This document shows positions 37,535 to 45,524 of a DNA stretch of 64,000 nt, piece after piece. The translations under genes and the position numbers were made by a program. The notes under the pieces are model-generated. The model made no database searches, was not told the origin of the DNA, and was given only the letters and a program-made list of their open reading frames with translations. The DNA is taken from positions 63,088 to 127,087 of the forward strand of contig NZ_KZ084328.1 in the NCBI RefSeq assembly GCF_002093975.1. The letters run 5' to 3'. The stretch is from Thermoactinospora rubra (GTDB lineage: Bacteria; Actinomycetota; Actinomycetes; Streptosporangiales; Streptosporangiaceae). Position 1 is the first letter of the stretch. Each line of letters opens with the position of its first letter.

Positions 37535-38685
37535 TCCTGGGACAGGGGCGGATGGGTGTCCCCATGGCCCGGCGGCTGGCCGAGGCGGGACACGAGGTGA
37601 CGGTGTGGCGGCGCGGCGCCGGGATCGGCCCCGCGCAGGCGGTGGCGGGCGCGGAGCTGGTGATCACCATGCTGCGCGACCCGGCCGCGGTGCGCGAGGT
37701 GCTGGCCGCGGCGCTGCCCGGCCTGCGGCCCGGCGCGACGGTGGTGGAGATGTCCACGATCGGCCCGGAGGCCGTCAGGGAGTTGCGGGCGCTGCTGCCG
37801 GAATCGGTGGGTTTGGTCGACGCGCCCGTGCTGGGCAGCGTCGGGCCCGCACGAGAGGGCACGCTGACCGTGCTGGCGGGCGGCGACGTGTCGGGCTGCC
37901 GGGAGGTGCTGGAGGTGTTCGGCACCGTGCGCGAGCTGGGCCCGCTGGGCGCGGGCCAGGCGATGAAGCTCGCCGTCATGAACGTGGTCGTGCCCGCCCA
38001 GGTGCTCGTCGCCGAGGCCATGGCGTACGGCGGGGCGCACGGCTTCGCCCCCGCCGACGTGCTGGACGTGCTGGCGGCGATCCCCCTGGGCGGCCTCGCC
38101 GAGCGGTTGCGCGAGCCGTCGCGGGAGACGCGCTACGCGCTGGCGCTGGCCGCCAAGGACCTGCGCCTGGGCGCCTGGCCGGGCGGCACGCTCGCCTCGG
38201 CCGCGCTGGGCCGGCTGGAGGAGGCCATGGCCGCCGGGTACGGCGAGCGGGACCTGACGGCGATCGCCACGCACGTGACCGGGTCGGCGGCGCGGCCCCG
38301 CGCGGTCCCGGTCAACCCGCCCGCCGTGCCGGCGACCAACGGCATGTACTCCCACGCCGTCCGCGCCGGCTCCACCCTCTACATCTCCGGGCAGGTCGCC
38401 CTCGACGAGAACGGCGAGGTGATCGGCGAGGGCGACATGGGGGCGCAGGCGGAGGCCGTCTTCGCCAACATCGCCAAGATCCTCGCCGACCAGGGCGCCA
38501 CGTTCGCCGATATCGCCTTCATCCGGACCTACCTGACGGACATGGACCGGCGGGCGGAGTACGGCAAGGTACGGCGCCGCTACATCACCGGCACCCCGCC
38601 CGCGAGCACGACCGTCGAGGTGTCCCGGCTGTTTATGCCGGGGCTGCTGCTGGAGGTCGACCTGGTGGTCAGCCTCGCCGCTTGA
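37525..38685 (+). CDS. Fused beta-hydroxyacid dehydrogenase (HIBADH-like) and RidA enamine deaminase
   Basis: The 386-residue protein has two complete domains. Residues 1 to about 250 form an NAD(P)-binding beta-hydroxyacid dehydrogenase: GQGRMGVPMARRL, the VDAPVLGSVGPA substrate loop, and the catalytic Lys in GAGQAMKLAVMN (about 148). From about 259 a full YjgF/RidA domain follows (NGMYSHAVRAGSTLYISGQVALD, IRTYLTDMD, and the Arg and Glu positions near RRRYITG and STTVEVSRL). The two are joined in one open frame with no stop between. GTG at 37525 places the Rossmann motif at residue 6; ATG 37495 would add 10 residues. Its end overlaps the convergent propeller gene by 17 bases. Confidence 0.9.
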   Translation: MIAFLGQGRMGVPMARRLAEAGHEVTVWRRGAGIGPAQAVAGAELVITMLRDPAAVREVLAAALPGLRPGATVVEMSTIGPEAVRELRALLPESVGLVDAPVLGSVGPAREGTLTVLAGGDVSGCREVLEVFGTVRELGPLGAGQAMKLAVMNVVVPAQVLVAEAMAYGGAHGFAPADVLDVLAAIPLGGLAERLREPSRETRYALALAAKDLRLGAWPGGTLASAALGRLEEAMAAGYGERDLTAIATHVTGSAARPRAVPVNPPAVPATNGMYSHAVRAGSTLYISGQVALDENGEVIGEGDMGAQAEAVFANIAKILADQGATFADIAFIRTYLTDMDRRAEYGKVRRRYITGTPPASTTVEVSRLFMPGLLLEVDLVVSLAA

Positions 38686-39595
38686 CCGCCACGACCGTGT
38701 AGGGCGTGTCCGGCGTGGGCGTGGTGGTGAAGCGGGCGTTGGGCAGGTAGAGCCGCCCGTGGAAGGCCGCCACGGTGGTGGGCACGTCGAAGCGCGGGTC
38801 GGTGATCCGCGTCTGGACCTCTCCCGAGGAGCCGTCGGCGGCCAGCTTGAGGACGGCGACGGTGTTGAGGCGGTTCTGCACCACGTAGAGGGTGGTGCCG
38901 CGCAGCAGCAGGCCGTCGCCGTTGGCCAGCGACTCCCCGCCGATGTCCACCTCCGTGGTGGCGCCGGTGCCCGTGTCGACGCGGAACAGCTTGCCGGTGT
39001 TGGACTGGACGACGAGCAGGCCCCTGCGATCGGGGGTGGGGGCGATGCCGTTGGCGTTGACGCCGGTGCCGTACCGGATGGCGCCGGTCAGCGGGAGCCG
39101 TTCTGCGGCCTCGGGCAGGGCGCCGCGCGGGCCGAGGGGCAGCTTGTAGAGCACGGGGTTGGTGGAGTCGGTGAACCAGGCGGCGTCGCCGGTCAGGACG
39201 ACGTCGTTGACGAACGCCGCGCCCTCGGCCAGGCGGTAGGTCTTGAGCAGGGCGCGGGTGCGCAGGTCGTAGACCCGGGCCTCGACCGAGACCCCGCCGG
39301 CCACGAACAGGCGGCCGCGGGCGTCGGTCTTCAGGCCGACGGCGGGCCTGTCGCCGGGGCCTTCGACGGCGACCTCGCCCTTGCCGCTGCGCAGGTGGAT
39401 GCGGTAGACGGAGCCGGTGGCCAGGGAGCCGACGTAGGCCACCGGGCCCGGGCCGATCGCGATGCCCTCCGGACGCCAGCCGTTCGGGAGGGGGATCGTG
39501 TCGGGGAAGGACCTGCCGGGGTCGGCCTGCGCGGGGGCGCCCAGCGGGGCGACCAGGAGGGCGCAGGCCGCGGCGAGAATGATCCTGAGCCTCAT
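38669..39595 (-). CDS. Secreted SMP-30/gluconolactonase-like beta-propeller protein
   Basis: The 308-residue protein has a clear signal peptide (MRLRIILAAACALLVAPLGAPAQA) and repeated propeller strands (PEGIAIGPGPVAYVGSLATGSVYRI, GLKTDARGRLFVAGG, FVNDVVLTGDAAWFTDS, NGIAPTPDRRGLLVV, NGDGLLLRGTTLYVVQN). The N-D/S metal-type positions of SMP-30 are partly present. Enzymatic activity is not certain. It converges on the dehydrogenase-RidA gene. Confidence 0.82.
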   Translation of the reverse strand: MRLRIILAAACALLVAPLGAPAQADPGRSFPDTIPLPNGWRPEGIAIGPGPVAYVGSLATGSVYRIHLRSGKGEVAVEGPGDRPAVGLKTDARGRLFVAGGVSVEARVYDLRTRALLKTYRLAEGAAFVNDVVLTGDAAWFTDSTNPVLYKLPLGPRGALPEAAERLPLTGAIRYGTGVNANGIAPTPDRRGLLVVQSNTGKLFRVDTGTGATTEVDIGGESLANGDGLLLRGTTLYVVQNRLNTVAVLKLAADGSSGEVQTRITDPRFDVPTTVAAFHGRLYLPNARFTTTPTPDTPYTVVAVKRRG

Positions 39596-39686
39596 GCGGC
39601 CACGATGCCGTGCGGCTCGTGGATCTCGTCAAGGGGGCGGCGGGCGGCTCCCAGGAAGTTGGCAGGATCCGTTCACGACGGTGACG

Positions 39687-41237
39687 TCAGGCCAGCGGCC
39701 CCGTCACCGCCTCCACCGCGGCCACCACCGAGCCGTCGGCCACCAGGCGCACCGCGGCCTCGATCTCCGGCGCCAGGAACCGGTCGGTCCCCGGGCCGGG
39801 GACGCTGTCGCGCAGCAGCCGGACCACGGCGCCGGTGGCCGGGGCGGGGTCGAGCGGGGCGCGCAGGTCGATGGCGCGCGCCGCGGTGAGGATCTCGATC
39901 GCCAGCACCCTGGTGAGCCCGTCGACGGACCGGCGCAGCTTGCGCGCGGCGTTCCAGCCCATCGAGACGTGGTCCTCCTGCATGGCCGAGCTCGGGATGG
40001 AGTCCACGCTGGCGGGCACGGCCAGGCGCTTCATCTCCGAGACGATCGCCGCCTGCGTGTACTGCGCGATCATGTGGCCGGAGTCGACGCCCGGGTCGTC
40101 GGCCAGGAACGCCGGCAGCCCGTGGTTGCGCGCCACGTCCAGGAAGCGGTCGGTGCGCCGCTCGGCCATGGAGGCGACGTCGGCCGCGACGATGGCCAGG
40201 AAGTCCAGCACGTACGCCAGGGGCGCGCCGTGGAAGTTGCCGTTGGACTCCACGCGGCCGTCGTCGAGCACGGCCGGGTTGTCGACGGCGCTGGCCAGCT
40301 CGCGGGAGGCGACCTGGGCGGCGTGGGCGACGGTGTCGCGGGCGGCCCCGGCGACCTGGGGGGCGCAGCGCAGGGAGTAGGCGTCCTGGACGCGCGTGCA
40401 GGCGGCGGGGTCGCGATGGCTGGCCATGATGCCGGAGCCGGCGAGGATCTTGACCATGTTGGCGGCGGCGAGCGCCTGGCCGGGGTGCGGGCGCAGGGCC
40501 TGCAGCTCGGGGGCGAAGACCCGGTCGGTGCCGAGCAGGGCCTCCACGCTCATCGCCGCGCCGATGTCGGCGGTCTTGAGCAGCCGGGTGAGGTCGTCGA
40601 TGGCCAGGATCAGCATGCCGAGCATGCCGTCGGTGCCGTTGATGAGCGCCAGGCCCTCCTTGGCGGCCAGCTCGACCGGCTCGATGCCGGCCTGCTTGAG
40701 CGCCTCGGCCGCCGGGACGACATTTCCGGATTTGTCGCGCACGACGCCTTCGCCCATGAGCGTCAGCGCCACGTGCGCGAGCGGCGCCAGGTCGCCCGAG
40801 CAGCCCAGCGAGCCGTACTCGTGGACGACCGGGGTGATCCCGGCGCTGATCAGCCCGGCCAGCGCCTTGGCGGTGGTCGGCCGGACGCCCGTGTGGCCGG
40901 TGGCCAGCGTGTGCAGGCGCAGCAGCATCAGCGCGCGCACGACCTCGGTCTCCACCTCGGGCCCGCTGCCCGCGGCGTGTGAGCGCACCAGGGAGCGCTG
41001 CAGCTGGGCGCGCAGGGCCGGGTCGATGTGGCGCGTGGCCAGCGCGCCGAACCCCGTGGAGATCCCGTAATGCGGGACCGGGCTCTCGGCCAGCTCCTCC
41101 ACCCGCTGCCGGGCCGCCGCGATCGCGGCCACCGCGTCCTGCGTCAGCTGGACGGCGGCGCCCCCTCGCGCCACCCTGATCACATCGGTGAAGCTCAGCG
41201 GCTCGGGACCGACGTTCACGACTCCGTTGTCGCGCAT
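39687..41237 (-). CDS. hutH: Histidine ammonia-lyase
   Basis: The 516-residue MIO-dependent lyase converts L-histidine to urocanate plus ammonia. The MIO tripeptide is Cys-Ser-Gly (GSLGCSGDLAPLAH) in place of the more common Ala-Ser-Gly. YGISTGFGAL, the NGTDGM segment and the QEDHVSMGWNAARK region are also present. The gene stands alone; hutU, hutI and hutG are not here. PAL or TAL function is less likely given overall HutH sequence. Confidence 0.93.
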   Translation of the reverse strand: MRDNGVVNVGPEPLSFTDVIRVARGGAAVQLTQDAVAAIAAARQRVEELAESPVPHYGISTGFGALATRHIDPALRAQLQRSLVRSHAAGSGPEVETEVVRALMLLRLHTLATGHTGVRPTTAKALAGLISAGITPVVHEYGSLGCSGDLAPLAHVALTLMGEGVVRDKSGNVVPAAEALKQAGIEPVELAAKEGLALINGTDGMLGMLILAIDDLTRLLKTADIGAAMSVEALLGTDRVFAPELQALRPHPGQALAAANMVKILAGSGIMASHRDPAACTRVQDAYSLRCAPQVAGAARDTVAHAAQVASRELASAVDNPAVLDDGRVESNGNFHGAPLAYVLDFLAIVAADVASMAERRTDRFLDVARNHGLPAFLADDPGVDSGHMIAQYTQAAIVSEMKRLAVPASVDSIPSSAMQEDHVSMGWNAARKLRRSVDGLTRVLAIEILTAARAIDLRAPLDPAPATGAVVRLLRDSVPGPGTDRFLAPEIEAAVRLVADGSVVAAVEAVTGPLA

Positions 41238-41285
41238 CTTCGCACTCTCTCGCTTCAGGTAACCGGCGTATGCGATGTTAGCTCC

Positions 41286-41975
41286 TTACAGCCGGCCGCC
41301 GACAGCCGGCTCCTCGCAGGCGAACGTCGCCGCCAGCCCCTCCCTACCCTCCTCCGTCACGACCACCGCGCGTGGCGTCCTGCCCCTGACCAGCCAGCCC
41401 GCCGCCATCAGCGCCTCGGTGACGGCGGCGCCGAGGGCTCCGCCCAGATGCGCGCGCCGCTCGGTCCAGTCCAGGCACTCGGGCGCGAACCGCCGGCGCG
41501 ACCGCCTGGCCTTGGCGACGTCGACCCCGAGGTCGGCCAGCACCCGCTCGCCGCGGTCGGTCAGCTCGCCGTGCCGCAGGTAGCCGCGCTCGCGCATGCC
41601 GTCCAGCAGGGCCACCCCGGCGCGGCCGGCGAGGTGGTCGTAGCAGGTGCGGGCCTCCGCCAGCAGCCTGGCCTGGCGCGACTGGCGCAGCGACGTGACC
41701 GGCGTGCGGCGGCTGATGCCCGCCAGCGTCTCGAGCACCTCGGCGACCTCGTGCCCGGCCAGGCGGTAGTAGCGGTGGCGGCCCTGCCGTACCGCCTCCA
41801 CCAGGCCGCCCTCCAGCAGCTTGGCCAGGTGGGAGCTGGCGGTCGCCGGGCTTACCCCCGACAGCCGGGCCAGCTCGCCCGCGGCCAGGGCGCGGCCGCC
41901 CAGCAGGGCGTTGAGCATGGTCGCGCGCGAGGGGTCCGCGATGAGCGCCGCGACCGGCGCGATGTCGGCTTCCAT
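41286..41975 (-). CDS. ArsR-family transcriptional regulator
   Basis: The 229-residue protein has an N-terminal winged HTH (LIADPSRATMLNALLGGRALAAGELARLSGVSPATASSHLAKLLEGGLV...GRHRYYRL) and a C-terminal half with ARTCYDHLAGRAGVAL that matches the long actinobacterial ArsR type. No metal-site cysteines are obvious apart from C in the C-terminal half. The start is ATG at 41975, 48 bases upstream of hutH on the same strand side. Confidence 0.85.
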   Translation of the reverse strand: MEADIAPVAALIADPSRATMLNALLGGRALAAGELARLSGVSPATASSHLAKLLEGGLVEAVRQGRHRYYRLAGHEVAEVLETLAGISRRTPVTSLRQSRQARLLAEARTCYDHLAGRAGVALLDGMRERGYLRHGELTDRGERVLADLGVDVAKARRSRRRFAPECLDWTERRAHLGGALGAAVTEALMAAGWLVRGRTPRAVVVTEEGREGLAATFACEEPAVGGRL

Positions 41976-42086
41976 GCCCCTGACGGTACGCCGGGGACCT
42001 TTCGGCCGGCGTCGAAGAGTGAATCCGGTTTGGGGAGTCGGCCGGGATTCGCTAGAGTTCTCTGCGTCGCCTCCAACGGCGGTGAC

Positions 42087-42158
42087 GCGGAAGTGGCTCA
42101 GGGGTAGAGCATCACCTTGCCAAGGTGAGGGTCGCGGGTTCGAATCCCGTCTTCCGCT
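42087..42158 (+). tRNA. tRNA-Gly (GCC)
   Basis: The acceptor stem is GCGGAAG/CTTCCGC, the anticodon loop TTGCCAA is flanked by TCACC/GGTGA (anticodon GCC), and the T-loop is GGTTCGAATCC. CCA is not encoded. Confidence 0.96.
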
Positions 42159-42173
42159 CGGAGCTTCCGGCTC

Positions 42174-42244
42174 GGTGGAGTGGCCGAGAGGCGAGGCAGC
42201 GGCCTGCAAAGCCGTCCACACGGGTTCAAATCCCGTCTCCACCT
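42174..42244 (+). tRNA. tRNA-Cys (GCA)
   Basis: The acceptor stem is GGTGGAG/CTCCACC, the anticodon loop CTGCAAA gives anticodon GCA, and the T-arm is GGGTTCAAATCCC. It follows tRNA-Gly by 15 bases, so it is probably co-transcribed. Confidence 0.95.
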
Positions 42245-42266
42245 CAGCGCCGGCACGACGGCGCGC

Positions 42267-42341
42267 GGACGATTAGCTCAGCGGGAGAGCGCTTCCCTGA
42301 CACGGAAGAGGTCACTGGTTCAATCCCAGTATCGTCCACCA
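42267..42341 (+). tRNA. tRNA-Val (GAC)
   Basis: The acceptor stem is GGACGAT/ATCGTCC, the anticodon loop CTGACAC is flanked by CTTCC/GGAAG (anticodon GAC), and CCA is encoded. It is the third tRNA of the cluster and lies next to an integrase remnant, so it is a likely attachment site. Confidence 0.96.
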
Positions 42342-42344
42342 GGT

Positions 42345-42370
42345 CAGAGGGGCTCTTCGGGGCCCCTCTT
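42345..42370 (+). terminator. Terminator of the Gly-Cys-Val tRNA cluster
   Basis: The stem AGAGGGGC/GCCCCTCT, a few bases after the encoded CCA, is followed by TTCGATCTTCG. It ends the tRNA transcript. Confidence 0.6.
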
Positions 42371-42452
42371 CGATCTTCGAAGTCGATGGGAGCCCATCGG
42401 GGAACCACCTCAGGCGGACGCTGCTTTCCGGCTGCGCCGAAGGCGGTCCCGA

Positions 42453-42600
42453 GCCCCGCCGCATTGGTGATCTTGCGGAAGCTCCGCCGGACGTTCGCGG
42501 CGTCCAACGATGTTCCGGCGCTGGTGCGGAACACCAGGCCGTGATCCTGCCATGCCTCGCCCGCCTCGAGCCTGTCGGCGGCCTGGCGGGCGTGATGGCG
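42453..42600 (-). pseudogene. Tyrosine-recombinase (integrase) remnant beside tRNA-Val
   Basis: A minus-strand frame encodes QAADRLEAGEAWQDHGLVF, then SAGTSLDAANVRRSFRKI and TNAAGLG. This is the region before the catalytic HxxR box of actinobacterial phage/ICE integrases. The homology stops before the catalytic Arg-His-Arg and Tyr motifs, and there is no N-terminal part. It is the leftover of an element once integrated at the tRNA. Confidence 0.7.
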
Positions 42601-42694
42601 CCTCGAACCCGATCCGATTGACACGGCCCATACGACGGCTCGGGAGATCGAGGAAGAAACGGGACAGTCCGCCTCGTGTCGCGTCGTCTGTAAA

Positions 42695-42734
42695 CACGAA
42701 AGCCCGAAGCGATGATTCGCTTCGGGCTTTCGTG
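42695..42734. terminator. 18-bp perfect hairpin (bidirectional terminator)
   Basis: The stem CACGAAAGCCCGAAGCGA, its exact complement and a TGAT loop (42695-42734) lie 28 bases past the stop of the protease gene on the minus strand. Confidence 0.8.
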
Positions 42735-42762
42735 CCGGTCACGAGCGGTGGACGGCGGCCGT

Positions 42763-43847
42763 CTATGCGATGGAGCCGGTCCAGTGCTGGGCGGCGGCGT
42801 CGTAGACCACGCGCACCTCGCCGTCGAAGTACGGGGAGACGCCGGTGTCGTAGCGGTTGTCGCCGTCGGTGTCGGAGACACTGATCGTGATGCCGCTGAG
42901 GTAGCCGATGCGGTTGTCCTTGCTGTAGCGGTACAGCCAGGACGAGCCGAGAGAGCCTTCACCGGCGAACGGGGAGTCGACGCCGATGGGCTGCTCGGCG
43001 GGGAGGTCGACGAGCTGCATGGCGAATGTCGAGCCGGTGGACCATTCGAGGCTCTGGCCTGTGGAGGGCCGGGTTCCGTCGGGGTTGGAACCGGCCGGGC
43101 AGCCGCAGACGTCGACCGAGGAAAACGTCGTCTGGTTGTAGGCGAGGCCCTGCCCGCCGACGTTGTCGGCCGGCCTCCCACTGTCGGTCGGCACACCGGA
43201 GGAAGACGAGACGACGCCGTTGTGCACGTTCACGAAGGCGAAGTCGCGGTCGTAGTCCGCGTACGTGCCGAAGTCGTAGTGGGCGACGGCCCGCTTTCCG
43301 ACGTACAGGCCCCACGGGGTCGCGCCCTCGGAGTAGCCGGGAACGAAGACCCGGTTGCCGAGTGTGGCGCCATAGCGCCGGGTGTCGTACACGCAGTGAC
43401 CGGCCGTGGCGACGAGGTTGCGGTAGGCCGACTGTATGGCGGTGCCCGTACACCAGTGCGGCCGGCCGTCGGCACCGACGAAGAACACCTTGCCCGAGGT
43501 CGTCGGCAGTTCCCCTTCGGCGAAAGCGGGCCCGGCACCGGCGGGACGTAGCCGGGCTTGGTGTCCGGGACAGGCGGGGTGGACGCGCGTTCCCCGTGGA
43601 CCACGGTCTGCACGGCATAGGGTGTGGCGTTCTTCAGATTGGCGCCCCCGTCCGCGAGCCAGAACGCCGCAACCTGCTGAGCGGTCGCCGCATCGGAGGC
43701 CAGAGGGGCCGTCACCACGCTCGCGGCCTGAAGCGGCGCGGAAACGGCGGTCGTACGTCGGATGTAGAGAATTCGACCAGGTCCACCGGCGCGGGCCAGG
43801 GCAACCGGAACCGTACGGTTACCGGACGCACCCGAAGGCGGGAGCAT
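42763..43847 (-). pseudogene. Frameshifted trypsin-like serine protease
   Basis: Two frames together give one secreted S1-like protease. The first part (43847 to about 43530) encodes AVSAPLQAASVVTAPLASDA, then AAFWLADGGANLKNATPYAVQ and a Pro-rich linker. The second (about 43520 to 42763) continues in another frame with LPTTSGKVFFVGADGRPHWCTGTAIQSAYRNLVATAGHCVYD. The His (TAGHC) and Asp (DYDRDFAFV) of the triad are present. The nucleophile region reads FAGEGSLGSSW where GxSGGPW is expected. The frames must shift within about 43500-43550, so a full product needs an indel, sequencing error or recoding. The signal-peptide region also looks damaged. Confidence 0.65.
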
Positions 43848-43860
43848 CGGCAAGCGCGGG

Positions 43861-45348
43861 TCAGGGCGCGTCGAGGGATCGGCCATGCGCGGCGGCGGCG
43901 ACGTTTCCCGGCATGCGGCCGAAGATCCAGCTGTGGAAGGGGGAGATCAGCCACCAGTACAGGTGGCCGAGCAGCCCGTGCGGGTGGAACAGCGCCCGCT
44001 GCCGATACCAGGTGCCCCCACCCTCCGCACCCGCGCCGCCCTCTGTGCCCACGCTCAGCTCCAGCCAGGCCAGCCCGGGCAGCCGCATCTCGGCGCGCAG
44101 CCGCAGCAGGTGGCCCGGCTCGACCTCCTCCACGCGCCAGAAGTCGATGGCGTCGCCGACCCGCAGCCGCCGGGGGTCGCGCCGGCCGCGCCGCAGCCCG
44201 ACCCCGCCGACCAGCCTGTCCAGCAGGCCGCGCACCCGCCAGGCGACGGGCAGCGAATACCAGCCATTCTCGCCGCCGACGCCCTCGATCACCTCCCAGA
44301 GCGCCTGCGGGCCGGCGTCCACGCGGATGCTGCGCTCGTCCACGTAGAGGCTGCCCCCGGCCCAGTCGGGGTCGGTGGGCAGCGGGTCGCTGGGCGCGCC
44401 AGGCGTCGAGGCGGAGGACCAGCGAGTGGCCACGTCGGCCTCCTTGATCTTCTGCAGGGCCAGCGAGACGGCCTGCCGGAAGCCGATCAGCCCACCGGGC
44501 GGGTCGGGCACATAGGCGGCGATGTCGTGCTCATGGCAGGTCGCCTGCCCGCGCAGCGACTCCACCAGCGGCCTGGCGATGCTCGCCGGCACCGGCGTCA
44601 CCAGCCCCACCCAATGGCTCGACAACCACGGGCTGAGCAGGGGCACCGGGATGATCACCCGTCGCGGCAGCCCCGCGATCTCGGCGTACCCCTGCATCAT
44701 GCCGGCGTAGCTGAGCACGTCAGGACCGCCGATGTCGAAGGATCGGTTCACCTCGTCCGGCAGTCCCGCCCAGACGACCAGGTAACGCAGCACGTCACGG
44801 ACGGCGATCGGCTGGGTCAGGCTGCTCACCCAGCGCGGGGTGGTCATCACCGGCAGCCGCTCGGTCAGGTAGCGCAACATCTCGAAGGAGGCCGAACCCG
44901 ACCCGATGATGACCGCCGCCCGCAGCACCACCGCCGGGACCGCGCCGTCCAGGAAAATGTCCGCTACCTCGCCGCGCGAGCGCATGTGCGGCGAGAACGT
45001 CGGCCCCGCGCTCAGCCCGCCCAGGTACACGATCCGCCGCACCCCGGCGGCCGCGGCGGCGGCCGCGAACGACCGCGCCGCCTCTCGATCAACGGCGGCG
45101 AAGTCCCGGCCCTGGGCCATGGTGTGGATCAGGTAGTACGCGACCTCGACCCCCTCCAACGCGGCTCTGGTCGCCTCGGGGTCGCGGGCGTCGGCCTCCA
45201 CGATCCGTGTACGGGACGCCCACGGCAGGTCACGCAGGCGGGCCGCCGAGCGCGCCATGCAGCGGACCTCGTGCCCGGCGGCCAGCAGCTCGGGCACCAG
45301 GCGGCCCCCGACGTAGCCGGTCACCCCCGTGACCAGGCAGCGCGCCAT
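43861..45348 (-). CDS. SDR/NAD(P)-binding protein with DUF2867 domain
   Basis: The 495-residue protein has an atypical SDR (YbjT-like) Rossmann domain (RCLVTGVTGYVGGRLVPELLAAGHEV at the start; YYLIHTMAQGRDFAAVDREAARSFA; RIVYLGGL), then a C-terminal DUF2867 domain from about 345 (SLYVDERSIRVDAGPQALWEVIEGVGGENGWYS...WYRQRALFHPHGLLGHLYWW). The substrate is unknown. In several bacteria SDR-DUF2867 genes occur in light-induced gene sets, which is notable given the divergent cobalamin/PP2C genes. ATG at 45348 has GGGGGACGGGG just upstream. Confidence 0.88.
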   Translation of the reverse strand: MARCLVTGVTGYVGGRLVPELLAAGHEVRCMARSAARLRDLPWASRTRIVEADARDPEATRAALEGVEVAYYLIHTMAQGRDFAAVDREAARSFAAAAAAAGVRRIVYLGGLSAGPTFSPHMRSRGEVADIFLDGAVPAVVLRAAVIIGSGSASFEMLRYLTERLPVMTTPRWVSSLTQPIAVRDVLRYLVVWAGLPDEVNRSFDIGGPDVLSYAGMMQGYAEIAGLPRRVIIPVPLLSPWLSSHWVGLVTPVPASIARPLVESLRGQATCHEHDIAAYVPDPPGGLIGFRQAVSLALQKIKEADVATRWSSASTPGAPSDPLPTDPDWAGGSLYVDERSIRVDAGPQALWEVIEGVGGENGWYSLPVAWRVRGLLDRLVGGVGLRRGRRDPRRLRVGDAIDFWRVEEVEPGHLLRLRAEMRLPGLAWLELSVGTEGGAGAEGGGTWYRQRALFHPHGLLGHLYWWLISPFHSWIFGRMPGNVAAAAHGRSLDAP

Positions 45349-45524
45349 CCCCGTCCCCCTGTCCGTGACCTGCCCTCCGACCTGGAGCCAACGTTCCCCC
45401 ACCCCCGCCCCTCATGCGCCCCGGCTCGGCTTCCGCTCCGGCGCGGCTCGCATACAGTGGCAATGAGACCATGTAACGGATTTGTGATGTTGGGAGGCAG
45501 AGCCCGTCCGCCGGGCTCGCCGTT

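Noticed and set aside
39687..41237. Cys-Ser-Gly in place of Ala-Ser-Gly in HutH as a defect
   Set aside because: To my knowledge actinobacterial histidases commonly have Cys at this position, and the MIO group can form from it.
31715..42341. The two tRNA-Val genes as ends (att repeats) of a 10-kb integrative element
   Set aside because: They are in opposite orientation, are different isoacceptors, and flank ordinary housekeeping genes such as ssgB, pabBC and hutH.
45349..45524. Cobalamin riboswitch before the PP2C/B12 operon
   Set aside because: The 176-base gap has no recognisable B12-box sequence or structure.
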